From Actinomycetes bacterium (GTDB taxonomy: Bacteria > Actinomycetota > Acidimicrobiia > Acidimicrobiales > JAMCPL01), in assembly GCA_021816935.1 (NCBI GenBank), contig JAKAWR010000001.1, positions 248,001 to 312,000 on the forward strand: a stretch of DNA of 64,000 bases. The letters are read 5' to 3'. The notes below the pieces were generated by a model. The model was not told the DNA's origin and did not search any database. It worked only from the letters and a program-made list of their open reading frames with translations. Each line of letters starts with the position of its first letter. The first letter of the stretch is position 1. Below, piece by piece: positions 27,457 through 37,267 of this stretch. A program made the translations under genes and the position numbers.

Positions 27457-27558
27457 TGTCTCTCTCTCGGAGTCTCGTTCCTCTAATCACAGCAGGCAAG
27501 TGGACACTCCCCGGGTTGCCCGCTCCTGGGTCGAGCCATTCCGCCCGCCGCGTTGTTA

Positions 27559-27586
27559 CATATACAGTCTAGCCTTTTCCGTGCAA
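27559..27586 (-). promoter_or_regulatory. Candidate promoter for the sensor kinase-regulator pair
   Basis: Minus-strand TTGCAC and TATATG are separated by 16 bp, about 100 bp upstream of the kinase start. No clear DosR-type palindrome is seen around it. Confidence 0.4.
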
Positions 27587-27727
27587 CCATGTCGAACCGC
27601 CAACTGATCCTGTCACGATTAAATGGCCGCTCTTCCGGTCCATCTCCGCCAGGCGGCACGCTCGCTCGCGTGGGTCCCACCGGCATCCGCCATGCCCATG
27701 CACCCCGCTGCCTACCTCACGCCAAGC

Positions 27728-28795
27728 TCAACCAAAGCGATGCACATGCCCCCCAGGTGTCACGATCTCTCCGTTGAGCAATAGCTCACCGCTACTGGCA
27801 TTACAACGCCCCACCTGAATAGGGCGAGGAAACCCCGCCCGCGCCGCGGCCTCGCTCAACGCTACGGGGTCGTCCATTGCTATGATCAGCTCGTAGTCAT
27901 CCCCCCCGTACAGAGCGTCAGCCAGATCTGCACCCTCGGCCACCGGGATCATCCCGAGCTCGCAGCCGACACCCGAGGCCTCGAGTAGCCGGCGAAGGTC
28001 CCGCTCGAAGCCGTCGGAGACGTCGATCATCGCATGCGCCCCGACAAGCCTTGCAAGCCTTCCCTGTTCCACGAGCGCCACCGGCCGGAGGCATCTCTCC
28101 GCGAGCACCTGAAGCAAGCCGTGTGGCAGATCGAACCCGCCCGCCGAGGCGCCCGCTGAGCCCGCAGCTCCGATCCCCCTGCCCGCAGAGGCTCTGAGCG
28201 TCCTCAGGCCGGCAGCGGCCCCACCCACCGGTCCAGTGAGAAGCAAGTAGTCTCCGGGCCGTGCACCTGTGCGCAGCACCGGTCCGGGACCCTCCTCGAT
28301 AATGCCAAGGACCGTTACGGCCAGCACGAGCTGCTCACCCGCCGACACGTCGCCTCCCACCACCGGGCAGCCGATCCTCCCCGCGGCAGCAGTCATACCT
28401 GCGTAGAGTGCCTTTACGTCGAGCGGCCGATCGAGAACCAGGCCGGCGAGCGACCTTGCCGGTATCGCTCCCATAGCCGCGAGGTCGGATGCCGCCCGCA
28501 TGAGCGCCTTCCAGCCTGCATCCTCGAGCGCCGAGAACGACAGATCGAAGTGGCGCCCCTCCACGGTAAGGTCGACCGATGCAACCACGGCCGCGGAGCT
28601 CCCTGTCTTGAACATTTCGCGATCTTCCCCGATCCCGCCACCTCTCCCCGTTGAACCAAATCGCAAGACCGCCGCATCATCGCCCAGCCAGACCTCGTCG
28701 CCGGCAGGGCCAGGCAGGACGTCGCTGATGTCCTGCAATACCTCGATCTCGTCGAACGCCAACCGGCCTGCTTCACGATCTCCGGGCACTGTCAC
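27728..28795 (-). CDS. thiL: Thiamine-monophosphate kinase
   Basis: Phosphorylates thiamine monophosphate to the diphosphate cofactor. Family marks are WLGDDAAVL (Mg-ATP site), [57 protein letters not shown] and GGDDYELI. The ORF track extends 85 codons further upstream, but that part crosses the pckG promoter and start and looks non-coding; a GTG at 28795 (or 28789) gives the normal length of about 355 residues. It is divergent from pckG. No TPP riboswitch is visible. Confidence 0.9.
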   Translation of the reverse strand: MTVPGDREAGRLAFDEIEVLQDISDVLPGPAGDEVWLGDDAAVLRFGSTGRGGGIGEDREMFKTGSSAAVVASVDLTVEGRHFDLSFSALEDAGWKALMRAASDLAAMGAIPARSLAGLVLDRPLDVKALYAGMTAAAGRIGCPVVGGDVSAGEQLVLAVTVLGIIEEGPGPVLRTGARPGDYLLLTGPVGGAAAGLRTLRASAGRGIGAAGSAGASAGGFDLPHGLLQVLAERCLRPVALVEQGRLARLVGAHAMIDVSDGFERDLRRLLEASGVGCELGMIPVAEGADLADALYGGDDYELIIAMDDPVALSEAAARAGFPRPIQVGRCNASSGELLLNGEIVTPGGHVHRFG

Positions 28796-28848
28796 TGTGC
28801 CATCTTGCCACCCCGTAGGGGGTACGCCCCTCACGCCCACACGGCACC

Positions 28849-28856
28849 TGTATAAT
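28849..28856 (+). promoter_or_regulatory. TG-TATAAT -10 element upstream of pckG
   Basis: A consensus TATAAT preceded directly by TG lies 79 bp before the pckG ATG. No good -35 hexamer is seen at 17 bp. Confidence 0.5.
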
Positions 28857-28934
28857 CGATACACGCCGCAGGGAACGGCTTCGCGGCGTTTGCACGACTC
28901 TGAGGGTATCCCGTTGCAGCCGAAAGGAGATCCA

Positions 28935-30728
28935 ATGGGGCCGACAACGAACAAACAGCTCGCAGCATGGGTGAACGGCGTCGCGAGTATGACCAAGCCC
29001 GACCACGTCGTCTGGTGCAACGGATCGGAGAAGGACAGGACTGACCTCATCGATATCCTTGTCCGGGCGGGAACCCTACGCCAGCTTTCCCCCGCCGCCA
29101 GACCCGATTCCTACTGGTGCGGCTCGGATCCCGCCGACACGGCCCGCGTGGAGGACCGCACCTTTATCTGCTCGGTCCGGGAAGACGATGCCGGACCCAC
29201 GAATAACTGGCGGGACCCCGTCAAGATGCGATCCCGCCTCACCGAGCTTTTCGCAGGTTCGATGATTGGCCGAACCATGTACGTCGTACCTTTCTCGATG
29301 GGGCCCGTCGGCTCACCCCTGGCGCAGCTCGGCGTCGAGATCACCGACTCGCCCTATGTAGCGCTATCCATGGGCATCATGACCAACATGGGTGACGCGG
29401 CCCTCCGGGAAATCGAAAAGTCCGGCGATTACGTACCATGCCTTCACTCCGTCGGAGCGCCGCTCGCGCCGGGAAGCGCTGACGTTGCGTGGCCATGTGA
29501 CGCTAATAACAAGTACATCGTCCACTTCCCCGAGACGCGCGAGATCTGGTCCTACGGTTCCGGTTATGGCGGCAATGCGCTGCTCGGCAAGAAGTGCTTC
29601 GCCCTTCGCATCGCATCAGTCATGGCACGCGACAGCGGCTGGCTCGCCGAGCACATGCTCATCCTCAAGTTGACCTCTCCCGCAGGCGATGTCCACTACG
29701 TCGCCGGAGCCTTTCCGTCGGCATGCGGCAAGACCAACCTTGCCATGCTCGTTCCCACCCTGCCCGGCTGGAAAGCGGAGACCGTCGGTGACGACATCTG
29801 CTGGATGCGCTTCGGAGACGACGGGCGCTTGTACGCGATCAATCCGGAATCCGGCTATTTCGGCGTGGCACCGGGAACCAACGAGACGACCAACCCCAAC
29901 GCGATGAGTTCGCTCGCCTCGGACACGATCTTCACCAACACCGCCCTCACGGACGCCGGAGACGTCTGGTGGGAGGGCATGACAACCGAACCTCCTGAAC
30001 ACGTGACCGATTGGACCGGCGCGGATTGGAGCCCCGAGTCCGGCACGCCGGCTGCCCACCCCAATGCAAGGTTCACCACGCCTGCGACCAGTAACCCTGC
30101 CTGCGCTCCCGAGTGGCTCGACCCTCACGGAGTTCCCATTTCAGCGATTCTTTTTGGCGGGCGGCGCTCAAGCACGGTACCGCTGGTGACGCAGTCGTTC
30201 AACTGGGCGCACGGAGTGTTCCTGGGCTCGGCTATGGGATCGGAGACTACGGCTGCGGCGACAGGCGCCGTCGGCGTGCTGCGCCGCGATCCGTTCGCGA
30301 TGATCCCGTTTTGCGGCTACAACATGGCCGACTACTTCGCACACTGGCTCGACGTCGGTGAAGCGGCGCCCGATCCCTCGAAGCTGCCCGGGATGTTCCT
30401 TGTGAACTGGTTCCGTAAAGACGCCGACGGAAGGTTCCTCTGGCCGGGGTACGGCGAGAACTCCCGAGTGCTCGACTGGGTCATCCAACGGATAGCCGGT
30501 GCCGGTAAGGCTGTCGAGACGCCGATCGGCTACGTGCCCGCACCGGGCGCAGTAGACCTGTCGGGTACAGCCGTCACCGAGCACGACATGGCCGCTCTGA
30601 ACCGGGTTGACGCTGGCGAGTGGCGCGACGAAATCGGCTTGATCCGCGAACACTACGCCAGGTTCGGCGACCGCATCCCGGACAACCTCACGAGCCAGCT
30701 CGATCTACTACAGTCTCGGCTCGGCTGA
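28935..30728 (+). CDS. pckG: Phosphoenolpyruvate carboxykinase (GTP)
   Basis: Interconverts oxaloacetate and PEP with GTP, the first committed step of gluconeogenesis. The P-loop with its reactive Cys is [13 protein letters not shown] (about residue 262). Kinase motif 2 is [10 protein letters not shown], followed by [18 protein letters not shown]. The guanine-binding region is [23 protein letters not shown]. At 597 residues it has the usual size. ATG 28935 has AAAGGAGA just upstream; the ORF track runs upstream through the promoter and thiL. pgi, another central carbon gene, lies downstream on the other strand. Confidence 0.96.
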   Translation: MGPTTNKQLAAWVNGVASMTKPDHVVWCNGSEKDRTDLIDILVRAGTLRQLSPAARPDSYWCGSDPADTARVEDRTFICSVREDDAGPTNNWRDPVKMRSRLTELFAGSMIGRTMYVVPFSMGPVGSPLAQLGVEITDSPYVALSMGIMTNMGDAALREIEKSGDYVPCLHSVGAPLAPGSADVAWPCDANNKYIVHFPETREIWSYGSGYGGNALLGKKCFALRIASVMARDSGWLAEHMLILKLTSPAGDVHYVAGAFPSACGKTNLAMLVPTLPGWKAETVGDDICWMRFGDDGRLYAINPESGYFGVAPGTNETTNPNAMSSLASDTIFTNTALTDAGDVWWEGMTTEPPEHVTDWTGADWSPESGTPAAHPNARFTTPATSNPACAPEWLDPHGVPISAILFGGRRSSTVPLVTQSFNWAHGVFLGSAMGSETTAAATGAVGVLRRDPFAMIPFCGYNMADYFAHWLDVGEAAPDPSKLPGMFLVNWFRKDADGRFLWPGYGENSRVLDWVIQRIAGAGKAVETPIGYVPAPGAVDLSGTAVTEHDMAALNRVDAGEWRDEIGLIREHYARFGDRIPDNLTSQLDLLQSRLG

Positions 30729-30740
30729 CCGCGCCGAGAC
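30713..30740 (+). terminator. Hairpin spanning the pckG stop codon
   Basis: GTCTCGGC pairs with GCCGAGAC across a 12-nt loop that includes the TGA. There is no U-tract; termination is uncertain. Confidence 0.4.
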
Positions 30741-31001
30741 CTGGTTCCACCGCCGGGCTCTGCTGCTCGGCCGTCGAGAAGGCTGGCCGGCTTTTCACGT
30801 TATGGCTCTTCTTGTAGCACGCGCCGCCGTAGGGCTCTTCCGCCGCGACTCCACGAGGTCTCCGATGCCGCCTGGTGACCCCGGCTCGTCGAGACGCTGT
30901 TGAACCCGGCGCCCCCGCACTGGCAAAGCACGCTACGGGACACGTGCAGCGCCGGTTGGACCGCCGCGGCTACGGTTCGAAATAACGTCGCGATGCCCTT
31001 A

Positions 31002-31162
31002 GGGCCCGTGTCATAATTAGTGGGATGATATCCGGCGAGTCAGGGGCGTCATCTGGCAAGGACGAGAACGCAGATGTACCAGGGGAGTACATCGAGGACG
31101 AGGACGCAGCCAGGGGCGTCATCTGGCCGTCGGGATCGCTCAATTAATTATGACACGGGCCC
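31002..31162 (+). mobile_element. MITE-like element, copy 2 (161 bp)
   Basis: Same terminal inverted repeats as copy 1 (GGGCCCGTGTCATAATTA ... TAATTATGACACGGGCCC). It is flanked by TTA on both sides (30999-31001 and 31163-31165), a 3-bp target duplication equal to the TAA of copy 1 read on the other strand. It differs from copy 1 by a few substitutions and one extra G. Confidence 0.85.
31025..31147 (+). CDS. Tiny ORF inside MITE copy 2 (40 aa), doubtful
   Basis: Reads MISGESGASSGKDENADVP and then GEYIEDEDAARGVIWPSGSL before TAA in the terminal repeat. In copy 1 a missing G shifts the frame, so the ORF is not conserved. It could be a remnant of a transposase C-terminus, or chance. No ribosome binding site is seen. 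Confidence 0.2.
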   Translation: MISGESGASSGKDENADVPGEYIEDEDAARGVIWPSGSLN

Positions 31163-31297
31163 TTAATCGGGTCTCCCGACGGCCTTGTCCTCGTATACCC
31201 GTTTGGCAACCGCGTGACCCTGGTTCCGTTGACCAAAGAATTCTTGTTGAGCGGTATCGTGGGGATAGCGGAATCGCCGTAGTACGTCGCAGGAGCC

Positions 31298-33058
31298 TCA
31301 GTCACGCCGTAGGTCGGCGAAGAGCGCTACCGCCTGCCTCGTCGCCGCGTCCAGCTCCCGCCCCTGTGCCCCCTCCCCTCCGATATCGACACCGGACGGC
31401 GGAGCGCCGCCGGCCGCTCCCTGGCGCCTCCCATGGTGCGCAACGGCCCTCTCCAGCTCCGGCGCGAGCCGTGAGGCCATGGCCTTCCCGAGCTCAACCC
31501 CCCACTGGTCGAACGAGTCGATCCCCCATATCGCTCCCTCGACAAAAGCGGTGTGCTCGTAAAGAGCTATGAGCTCGCCAAGGACTCTTGGCGTCAACTT
31601 CGGCGCTACGATTACCGAGCTGGGCCGGTTGCCCGGCATCACCTTGTGAGGAACGAGATCCGCCCCCACACCTTCGGCGGCTACCTCTTCCGGAGACCTC
31701 CCGAGCGCAAGTACCGCAGCCTGCGCAAGGCCGTTCGCGAAAAGCAGGTCGTGTGCATGACCGTCACCGGCCGTAGGGTTCACGAAGAGAATCAAATCGG
31801 CGGGCACCAGCTTTGTCCCCTGATGAAGCAGCTGGTAGAAAGCATGCTGGCCGTCCGTCCCCGGCTCGCCCCAGTAAATTTCGCCAGTGTCCTCCGCAAC
31901 CCTTGAGCCGTCCAGCCGCACCGACTTGCCGTTCGACTCCATCATAAGCTGCTGCAGGTAGGCTGGAAATCTCCCGAGCCGGTCGCTGTAGGGCAGGACG
32001 GCATGGCTCTGCGCCCCGAAGAAATCGTCGTACCAGACGTTGAGCAATCCCTGGATCACCGGCATGTTCTCCTCCAGGGGAGCCTCGGCGAAATGAAGGT
32101 CCATAAGCCGGAAGCCCCGCAGCATCTCCTCGAAGCCGTCGCGCCCGATCGCCACCATGAGCGAAAAACCGATTGCCGAATCGAGCGAGTACCGCCCGCC
32201 GACCCAGTCCCAGAACTCGAGCATGTTCGCCGTATCTATCCCGAAGCGCGCCACCTCCTGGGCGTTCGTGGAGACTGCGATGAAGTGCCGGGCCACCGCC
32301 TCCATGCCGGCTCCGAGCCCCGACAGGAGCCACCGCCGTGCCGCTGCTGCATTGGTCAGCGTCTCGAGCGTAGTGAACGTCTTCGAACAGACCACGAAGA
32401 GCGTCTCCGCCGGGTCAAGATTACGGGTGACCGAGTCGAGCGCTGCCGGGTCCAAATTGGACACGAAGCGAAACCGCATTCTCGGATCGGAGTAGTCTGC
32501 GAGCGAGCGGCTCGCCATCTCGGGTCCCAGAGACGATCCCCCGATGCCGATGTTGACGACGTTGCGGATTTGCCGGCCCGTGAAACCGCGCCACTCACCG
32601 GACCTGATCGATTCCGCGAGCTCTCCCATCCTGCCCAACACCGCCCTGACACCTGCCAGCACGTCCAACCCGTCTACCACCAGCTCCTGCACCGCGGGGT
32701 GGCCATCCACGTCCACGACCATGCGCAGCGCAGCGTGCAGGACCGACCTACCCTCCGTGGAATTGATTCGAGCCCCCCGCAACATCGCATCCCTTCTCTC
32801 CTCCAGGCCCGCTGCACGGGCAAGCCGCACCAGCAGTGCCAAGGTCTCCTCTGTCGCCAGGTGTCGCGAGTAGTCGAGCCGCAGCTCATCGGCTACGATC
32901 GACATGGCCTCAGCCCTCGCTACGCCGACGTCCCCCGACAGCAGGGTCCGCAGTGACAGCTTCCCTGCCTCGCGCTGATGTGCCCGGAGGTCTGACCAAG
33001 CCTGATCCATCACCGCGTCCTCGTCGGCGTTCGCCGTTCCCGTCGATCCTCCGGCCAT
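31298..33058 (-). CDS. pgi: Glucose-6-phosphate isomerase
   Basis: Interconverts glucose-6-phosphate and fructose-6-phosphate. Motifs are VVNIGIGGSSLGPEM, FVSNLDP, SKTFTTLETLTNA, the PGI signature VGGRYSLDSAIGFSL, ESNGKSV and GEPGTDGQHAFYQLLHQGT. It is the long form at about 586 residues, with a Gly/Ala-rich stretch near the C-terminus. AGGAG lies seven bases before ATG 33058 (an ATG at 33061 is adjacent); the track start at 33088 is less likely. Confidence 0.95.
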   Translation of the reverse strand: MAGGSTGTANADEDAVMDQAWSDLRAHQREAGKLSLRTLLSGDVGVARAEAMSIVADELRLDYSRHLATEETLALLVRLARAAGLEERRDAMLRGARINSTEGRSVLHAALRMVVDVDGHPAVQELVVDGLDVLAGVRAVLGRMGELAESIRSGEWRGFTGRQIRNVVNIGIGGSSLGPEMASRSLADYSDPRMRFRFVSNLDPAALDSVTRNLDPAETLFVVCSKTFTTLETLTNAAAARRWLLSGLGAGMEAVARHFIAVSTNAQEVARFGIDTANMLEFWDWVGGRYSLDSAIGFSLMVAIGRDGFEEMLRGFRLMDLHFAEAPLEENMPVIQGLLNVWYDDFFGAQSHAVLPYSDRLGRFPAYLQQLMMESNGKSVRLDGSRVAEDTGEIYWGEPGTDGQHAFYQLLHQGTKLVPADLILFVNPTAGDGHAHDLLFANGLAQAAVLALGRSPEEVAAEGVGADLVPHKVMPGNRPSSVIVAPKLTPRVLGELIALYEHTAFVEGAIWGIDSFDQWGVELGKAMASRLAPELERAVAHHGRRQGAAGGAPPSGVDIGGEGAQGRELDAATRQAVALFADLRRD

Positions 33059-33337
33059 CATCGAGCTCCTTTCCCGTACGCCGGCCACACCTGAGCCTCA
33101 GCGCCCCTGTGACACGGCCACTCCTTTACCACGATCGCCTCCGGTCGAACGTGCACCCGCCCGCTGTCCAGGTGCAGAGCGCCCGCGCCGCCGGAAGATG
33201 CGCCCGACGCCACCGCGTGGCTATCATATCCTCCGTGCTCCCCAAACCGCCGCAGCCTTCCACCCCCCGTATTCCGCGCCCGGGTCGCCGCTGGCAAGTA
33301 GCCAGGTGAGCAGCCCCGTGACAATTCCGGAAAGGCC

Positions 33338-34261
33338 ATGCCGCTGCGGAGCGCGCCTCGCAAGCGCACTCCCGGCAGGAGACGGCACCCTTTGGCTCTA
33401 GCGATAATCACCTCGATCGTCGCGTCCTGTCTCTTCGGGATCGGGGCAAGCCTTCAGCGAAAAGGTGTCATAACCGGTACCGACTCAGGTCACTTCAGCC
33501 TGAAAAGCTTCAAACGTCTTGTCATGCAGCCGACGTGGATCGTCGGGACAGCCATGGGGATAGCAGGCTCGGTCCTGCAGCTGGTCGCCTTGCGATATGG
33601 CTCCCTCCTCCTCGTGATGCCCCTGCTAGCCGTTGGCCTCGTAATCGCCCTCGGCTTCGACGCGACCATGACCCGCGTCCACATGCCGCCGAAGGCCTGG
33701 ATTTTCACCGCGCTTACGGCCGCCGGCACCGCCGTCTTCGTCGTAGCGGTCGGCAATTCCAAGACGACCGCCCCGCACCTTTCGTCGCTCGTTTGGATTT
33801 CGGCCATCTCGGTGACCATTTACGTCGCCCTCTGGCACCTGCCGGGTCGCCACACGCGCGCACCGTGGATCATGGGTCTTGGCGGCGGCATAATATTCGC
33901 CGCTACGTCCGCCCTCGCCAAGGCTGCCGTTACCAGCACCGGGAACCTCCACGTAGTCGTTGTCCATGCGCTGGCGTCCTGGACGCTCTACGGCGCGATC
34001 TGCCTGGGGACCGCTGGCACGGTGCTCCTCCAGCACGCCTACGGCGCAGGCCCTCTTGCCAAGTCGCTCCCGATCAACACCGTGATCCAGCCCGTTGCCG
34101 GAGTTTTTATCGGCATGTGGTCGTTCCACGAGCGCTTCGGGACCGATACACCCCAACTCGTCGCAGGCGTGGCCTCCCTCGCGGTCACCCTGGCAGTGAT
34201 CTGGCTGCTCACCAGGTCCGTCGTATCGCTGCTTCCCGCCGACCAGGCGCCAACGGATTAA
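33338..34261 (+). CDS. DMT/EamA-like multispanning membrane protein
   Basis: Predicted integral membrane transporter of unknown substrate. There are about nine to ten hydrophobic segments in 307 residues, starting with LALAIITSIVASCLFGIGASLQRKGV and including RYGSLLLVMPLLAVGLVIALG and LAKSLPINTVIQPVAGVFIGMW. The pattern of paired five-helix halves recalls the drug/metabolite transporter superfamily, and the N-terminal half also resembles NIPA-type magnesium transporters. GGAAAGG precedes ATG 33338. It stands alone between pgi and the surface-protein genes. Confidence 0.75.
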   Translation: MPLRSAPRKRTPGRRRHPLALAIITSIVASCLFGIGASLQRKGVITGTDSGHFSLKSFKRLVMQPTWIVGTAMGIAGSVLQLVALRYGSLLLVMPLLAVGLVIALGFDATMTRVHMPPKAWIFTALTAAGTAVFVVAVGNSKTTAPHLSSLVWISAISVTIYVALWHLPGRHTRAPWIMGLGGGIIFAATSALAKAAVTSTGNLHVVVVHALASWTLYGAICLGTAGTVLLQHAYGAGPLAKSLPINTVIQPVAGVFIGMWSFHERFGTDTPQLVAGVASLAVTLAVIWLLTRSVVSLLPADQAPTD

Positions 34262-34378
34262 CGCTGCCCGCCCCCTCGCTGCAACGGATCGGATGGGGAG
34301 CCGTCTCCGGCCCAGCACCGGTCCTCTCGGACAAACGAGTGGTCGTTCCGTCGAGTTGCGGCAGGATACTCTTTGACC

Positions 34379-36895
34379 ATGAGATCCTCCAGGTCGCAAG
34401 CTGCCCGGTTCGCCGCGCCGCTGAGGGCACTCCAGTTGCCTGGCCGAACATGCACCAAGTCGGCACGGCTCGCCGGACGGTACGTGATGTCCGCCGTACC
34501 GCTGCTAGCGCTCCTGGCGGGAGGCGTTATCGCGAGCGCAGCCGGCACTGCCCGTTTGACCACCCCCTCCCCCGTGGCGTCCGCTTCCAGGTCGCAAGCA
34601 TACTGGTCCGGCCTCTCGCCGGTAGACACCATTACAGGACCAACAGGGCTGACCGGGGTATCGTGTCCGACCACCACCTTCTGCATGGCGGTAGACGGCG
34701 GAGGCAATGCAGTTATCTGGGCCATGTCATCATCGAATCCTCCGATGGCCATCGACGAAGGACAGGCGATCACGTCGGTCTCCTGCGCCACTGCGGCGTT
34801 CTGCGCCGCAGGTGATCATGCGGGGAATATCCTCATGTGGACCGGGAGTTCCTGGGCAGCTCCGCAGGCCGTGGACCCGGACGCCGGACCATTCGGACTT
34901 ACCTCGATATCCTGCTCCTCGCCATCGTTCTGCGTGGCTGCCGACGGCAACGGCAACGTAACCTACTGGAACGGCACCGCTTGGACTGCTCCCCGATCCC
35001 TCGACCCCGGCCACGGAAGCCTGCACGTTGCCTGCGGACCTCGACACGTCTGCGCGCTCGCCGACAACAGCGGGTACGCAGCTATTTTCAACGGCCAGGC
35101 GTGGGGACCCCTCGATAGCATCGATCCCGGAGGCACTCCCGTCTCTGTCTCGTGCTCCGGGACTGCTTCCTGTCTGGTAGCCGGATATTTTGGCCATGTA
35201 GAGACCTATGACGGCACCTCGTGGTCCGCTCCCCGGGAGATCGACCCAGCCGGATTCGACCTCACCGTCTCCTGCCCGCTCCCCTACGCCTGCTACGCCG
35301 TTGACGCCGCGGGTAACGCCCTTTCCTGGAACGGCGTTACCTGGTCGAAGCCGGCTTCGGTGGACCCGAACCGCCTTGAGGCCGTCTCGTGTGCAACGCA
35401 ATATTTCTGCATGGCAGTGGACTCGGCTGGAGATGCCCTTACCTACGATGCGCCTGTAGGCCCGAGCCTCTCCTCGCTCTCTCCCGCCTCAGGTCCGCTA
35501 ACAGGTACAACAACGGTCACGATAACGGGCAAAGGGCTTTCGGGAGCTACATCTGTAGATTTCGGCAGCGTTCCAGCGAAGAGCTTCACGGTCGTATCAC
35601 CCGAAGAGATCCAGGCACAGAGCCCTGCCGGCACAGCAGGCGAGGTACCTGTTGTCGTGAGCACGCCTTCGGGAAGCTCCTCTCCGGCCATGTACTGCGG
35701 AGACGCCTTCTACTACGGGGGGGCTCTGCCATCTCCCGTCTCGGGACCCCTTACCACGATGGCCCCTCTTCGCATAACAGACACACGCACGGGCTCTTCC
35801 TATCCGAAGGCAGGCCATGCCATAGATTCGTGCTCCACTCTTGATGTGGCCGTCCAGGGTGTGGGGAACATCCCCTCATCTTCTGTTGGCGCAGTCGTTG
35901 CGAACGTGACCGTCGTCTCGCCTACAGCCGCAGGGTACCTTACTTTGTATCCGAAAGGCTCTATACGCCCACTTGCCTCGGCTATCAACTTCACCTACGG
36001 AGAAACCGTGGCAAACAGGGTGGAGGTCCCACTCGATCCCGCAACCGGTGAGATATCTGTCTACAACGGATCTGACGGATCGGTGAACGTGGTGATCGAC
36101 GTAGAGGGCTACGTCCTTTCACAATCAGCCACAGGGTCCTACTACAACCCGGTTAACCCGCTGCGTATCTGCGACACGCGGGCCAACAACCCCTCCACGC
36201 TCAACGGAGCCTACGCCCAGTGCAACGCAAAGACCCTCTCTCCGGGAAATCCTCTTACAGTTCAGGTATCCTCCCTCGGGACCATCCCGACCGGTGCAAC
36301 GGCGGTAGAGGTGACCCTCACCGCAACAAACGGGGCCTCTTCGGGCTACCTCAGCGCCTACCCGGCAGGACAGAGCCCGCCCACGTCTTCGGACCTCAAC
36401 TTCGCAATAGGAGAGACCATTGCGAACAGCGCCTCTGTAGAGTTGTCTCCGACGGGAACGATGGACCTCGTCTCCAACGCTAGAACAGACGTCATCGTAG
36501 ACGTGGAGGGCTACTACGCGTCGGTGGGCAAGAGTCTCGAGATCGTATCCCCGGTGCGCCTTGCAGATACGAGACCGGGATCGGGAGAGCCTTACGCAGG
36601 AAAGACCCTTTCCGGCGGTTCCTCGCTCATAGTCCAGGTGGCAGGGGCTTCCGTGCCGCAGGGAGCCGTTGCAGCCGCTGTGAACCTCACCATTGTGGGC
36701 ACGAACTACGACGGCTACATGACCGCCTATCCACCAGGCTCACCTGTGCCTACCGCATCCAATGTGAACTGGTACGCGGGGACGAACATATCCGCGCTTG
36801 CGACACCAAAGCTCTCCTCGTCAGGTGGCCTCGCACTCTATGACGCTATCGGGCAGGCAAACGTCATAGTCGACCTGGAGGCATTCTACGATTGA
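34379..36895 (+). CDS. Secreted surface protein A: seven-bladed propeller, IPT/TIG and three DTR modules
   Basis: Predicted exported protein of unknown ligand. The signal region includes MSAVPLLALLAGGVIASAAG. Seven repeats of about 40-45 residues follow (about residues 95-360), each like SVSC....FC.AVD..GNA..WNG..W..P..ID, which suggests a seven-bladed beta-propeller with one disulfide per blade. An IPT/TIG domain (about 362-455, SSLSPASGPLTGTTTVTITG) leads to three DTR modules starting at about 462 (LRITDTRTG), 595 (LRICDTRA) and 727 (VRLADTRPG). From blade 6 to beyond the stop codon the DNA matches gene B at 37221. Blades 1-5 differ strongly between the two genes. ATG 34379 follows a TTG at 34373. 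Confidence 0.8.
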   Translation: MRSSRSQAARFAAPLRALQLPGRTCTKSARLAGRYVMSAVPLLALLAGGVIASAAGTARLTTPSPVASASRSQAYWSGLSPVDTITGPTGLTGVSCPTTTFCMAVDGGGNAVIWAMSSSNPPMAIDEGQAITSVSCATAAFCAAGDHAGNILMWTGSSWAAPQAVDPDAGPFGLTSISCSSPSFCVAADGNGNVTYWNGTAWTAPRSLDPGHGSLHVACGPRHVCALADNSGYAAIFNGQAWGPLDSIDPGGTPVSVSCSGTASCLVAGYFGHVETYDGTSWSAPREIDPAGFDLTVSCPLPYACYAVDAAGNALSWNGVTWSKPASVDPNRLEAVSCATQYFCMAVDSAGDALTYDAPVGPSLSSLSPASGPLTGTTTVTITGKGLSGATSVDFGSVPAKSFTVVSPEEIQAQSPAGTAGEVPVVVSTPSGSSSPAMYCGDAFYYGGALPSPVSGPLTTMAPLRITDTRTGSSYPKAGHAIDSCSTLDVAVQGVGNIPSSSVGAVVANVTVVSPTAAGYLTLYPKGSIRPLASAINFTYGETVANRVEVPLDPATGEISVYNGSDGSVNVVIDVEGYVLSQSATGSYYNPVNPLRICDTRANNPSTLNGAYAQCNAKTLSPGNPLTVQVSSLGTIPTGATAVEVTLTATNGASSGYLSAYPAGQSPPTSSDLNFAIGETIANSASVELSPTGTMDLVSNARTDVIVDVEGYYASVGKSLEIVSPVRLADTRPGSGEPYAGKTLSGGSSLIVQVAGASVPQGAVAAAVNLTIVGTNYDGYMTAYPPGSPVPTASNVNWYAGTNISALATPKLSSSGGLALYDAIGQANVIVDLEAFYD

Positions 36896-36959
36896 GGACA
36901 TCCGGTGAACGTCCGAGAGGAAGGAATGGCGAAGCACGATCGGTTTCGGTCCGCTGGAC
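35263..36959 (+). repeat. 1,697-bp direct repeat, copy A
   Basis: Covers blades 6-7, the IPT and DTR modules and 64 bp past the stop codon of surface protein A. Its partner is 38156-39852, at a constant offset of 2,893 bp. Translations in several frames are the same in both copies, so the DNA is identical or almost so. Confidence 0.92.
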
Positions 36960-37161
36960 TCTCGTAATGGCAGGGTCCCGGGATCAAGAGTCCGAGGCCT
37001 GACCTGGCGTGAACTCCTTCATCGATGGCGCGCCACCGAGTGCAGCCCAGCGGATGATACCATCGCCACTTACAGGAACCTGACCATAATCCGGTGTCGG
37101 GTAGCACAGCCCACTCGGATCCCTCCGGGATCCGGCACGGAACATACGAAGGCGGTACTTA
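36960..37161. other. Spacer between the two surface-protein genes
   Basis: No gene is seen. Positions 36966-36993 repeat, with two mismatches, a stretch at 16077-16104. A fragment GAGGAAGGAATGGCGAAGC just upstream (36916-36934, inside the direct repeat) resembles the palindromic repeat interior. Confidence 0.5.
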
Positions 37162-37267
37162 GGGCCTCAGCGGATGTGGAAGTTGGATGAGACGGTCCGC
37201 TGTACCGTCGAAAGGAAGGAGTGGCGAAGTGCTACTTCGCCCAGGGCTCCATGTCCGCTGAGGCTCT
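37162..37267 (+). repeat. Palindromic-ended repeat, copy 3 (106 bp)
   Basis: Ends are GGGCCTCAGCGGAT and TCCGCTGAGGCTCT. The interior closely matches 15855-15959 on the other strand. It spans the possible start of surface protein B and may supply its ribosome binding site (AGGAAGGA). Confidence 0.75.

Larger units (their letters stand above)
30741..31297. other. Intergenic region between pckG and pgi with a MITE-like element
   Basis: No gene is supported except the tiny ORF inside the element at 31002-31162. The remaining sequence shows nothing recognisable. Confidence 0.6.

Noticed and set aside
33535-34815. 426-codon plus-strand ORF in another frame
   Set aside because: Overlaps the membrane protein and surface protein A; Arg/Pro-rich shadow.
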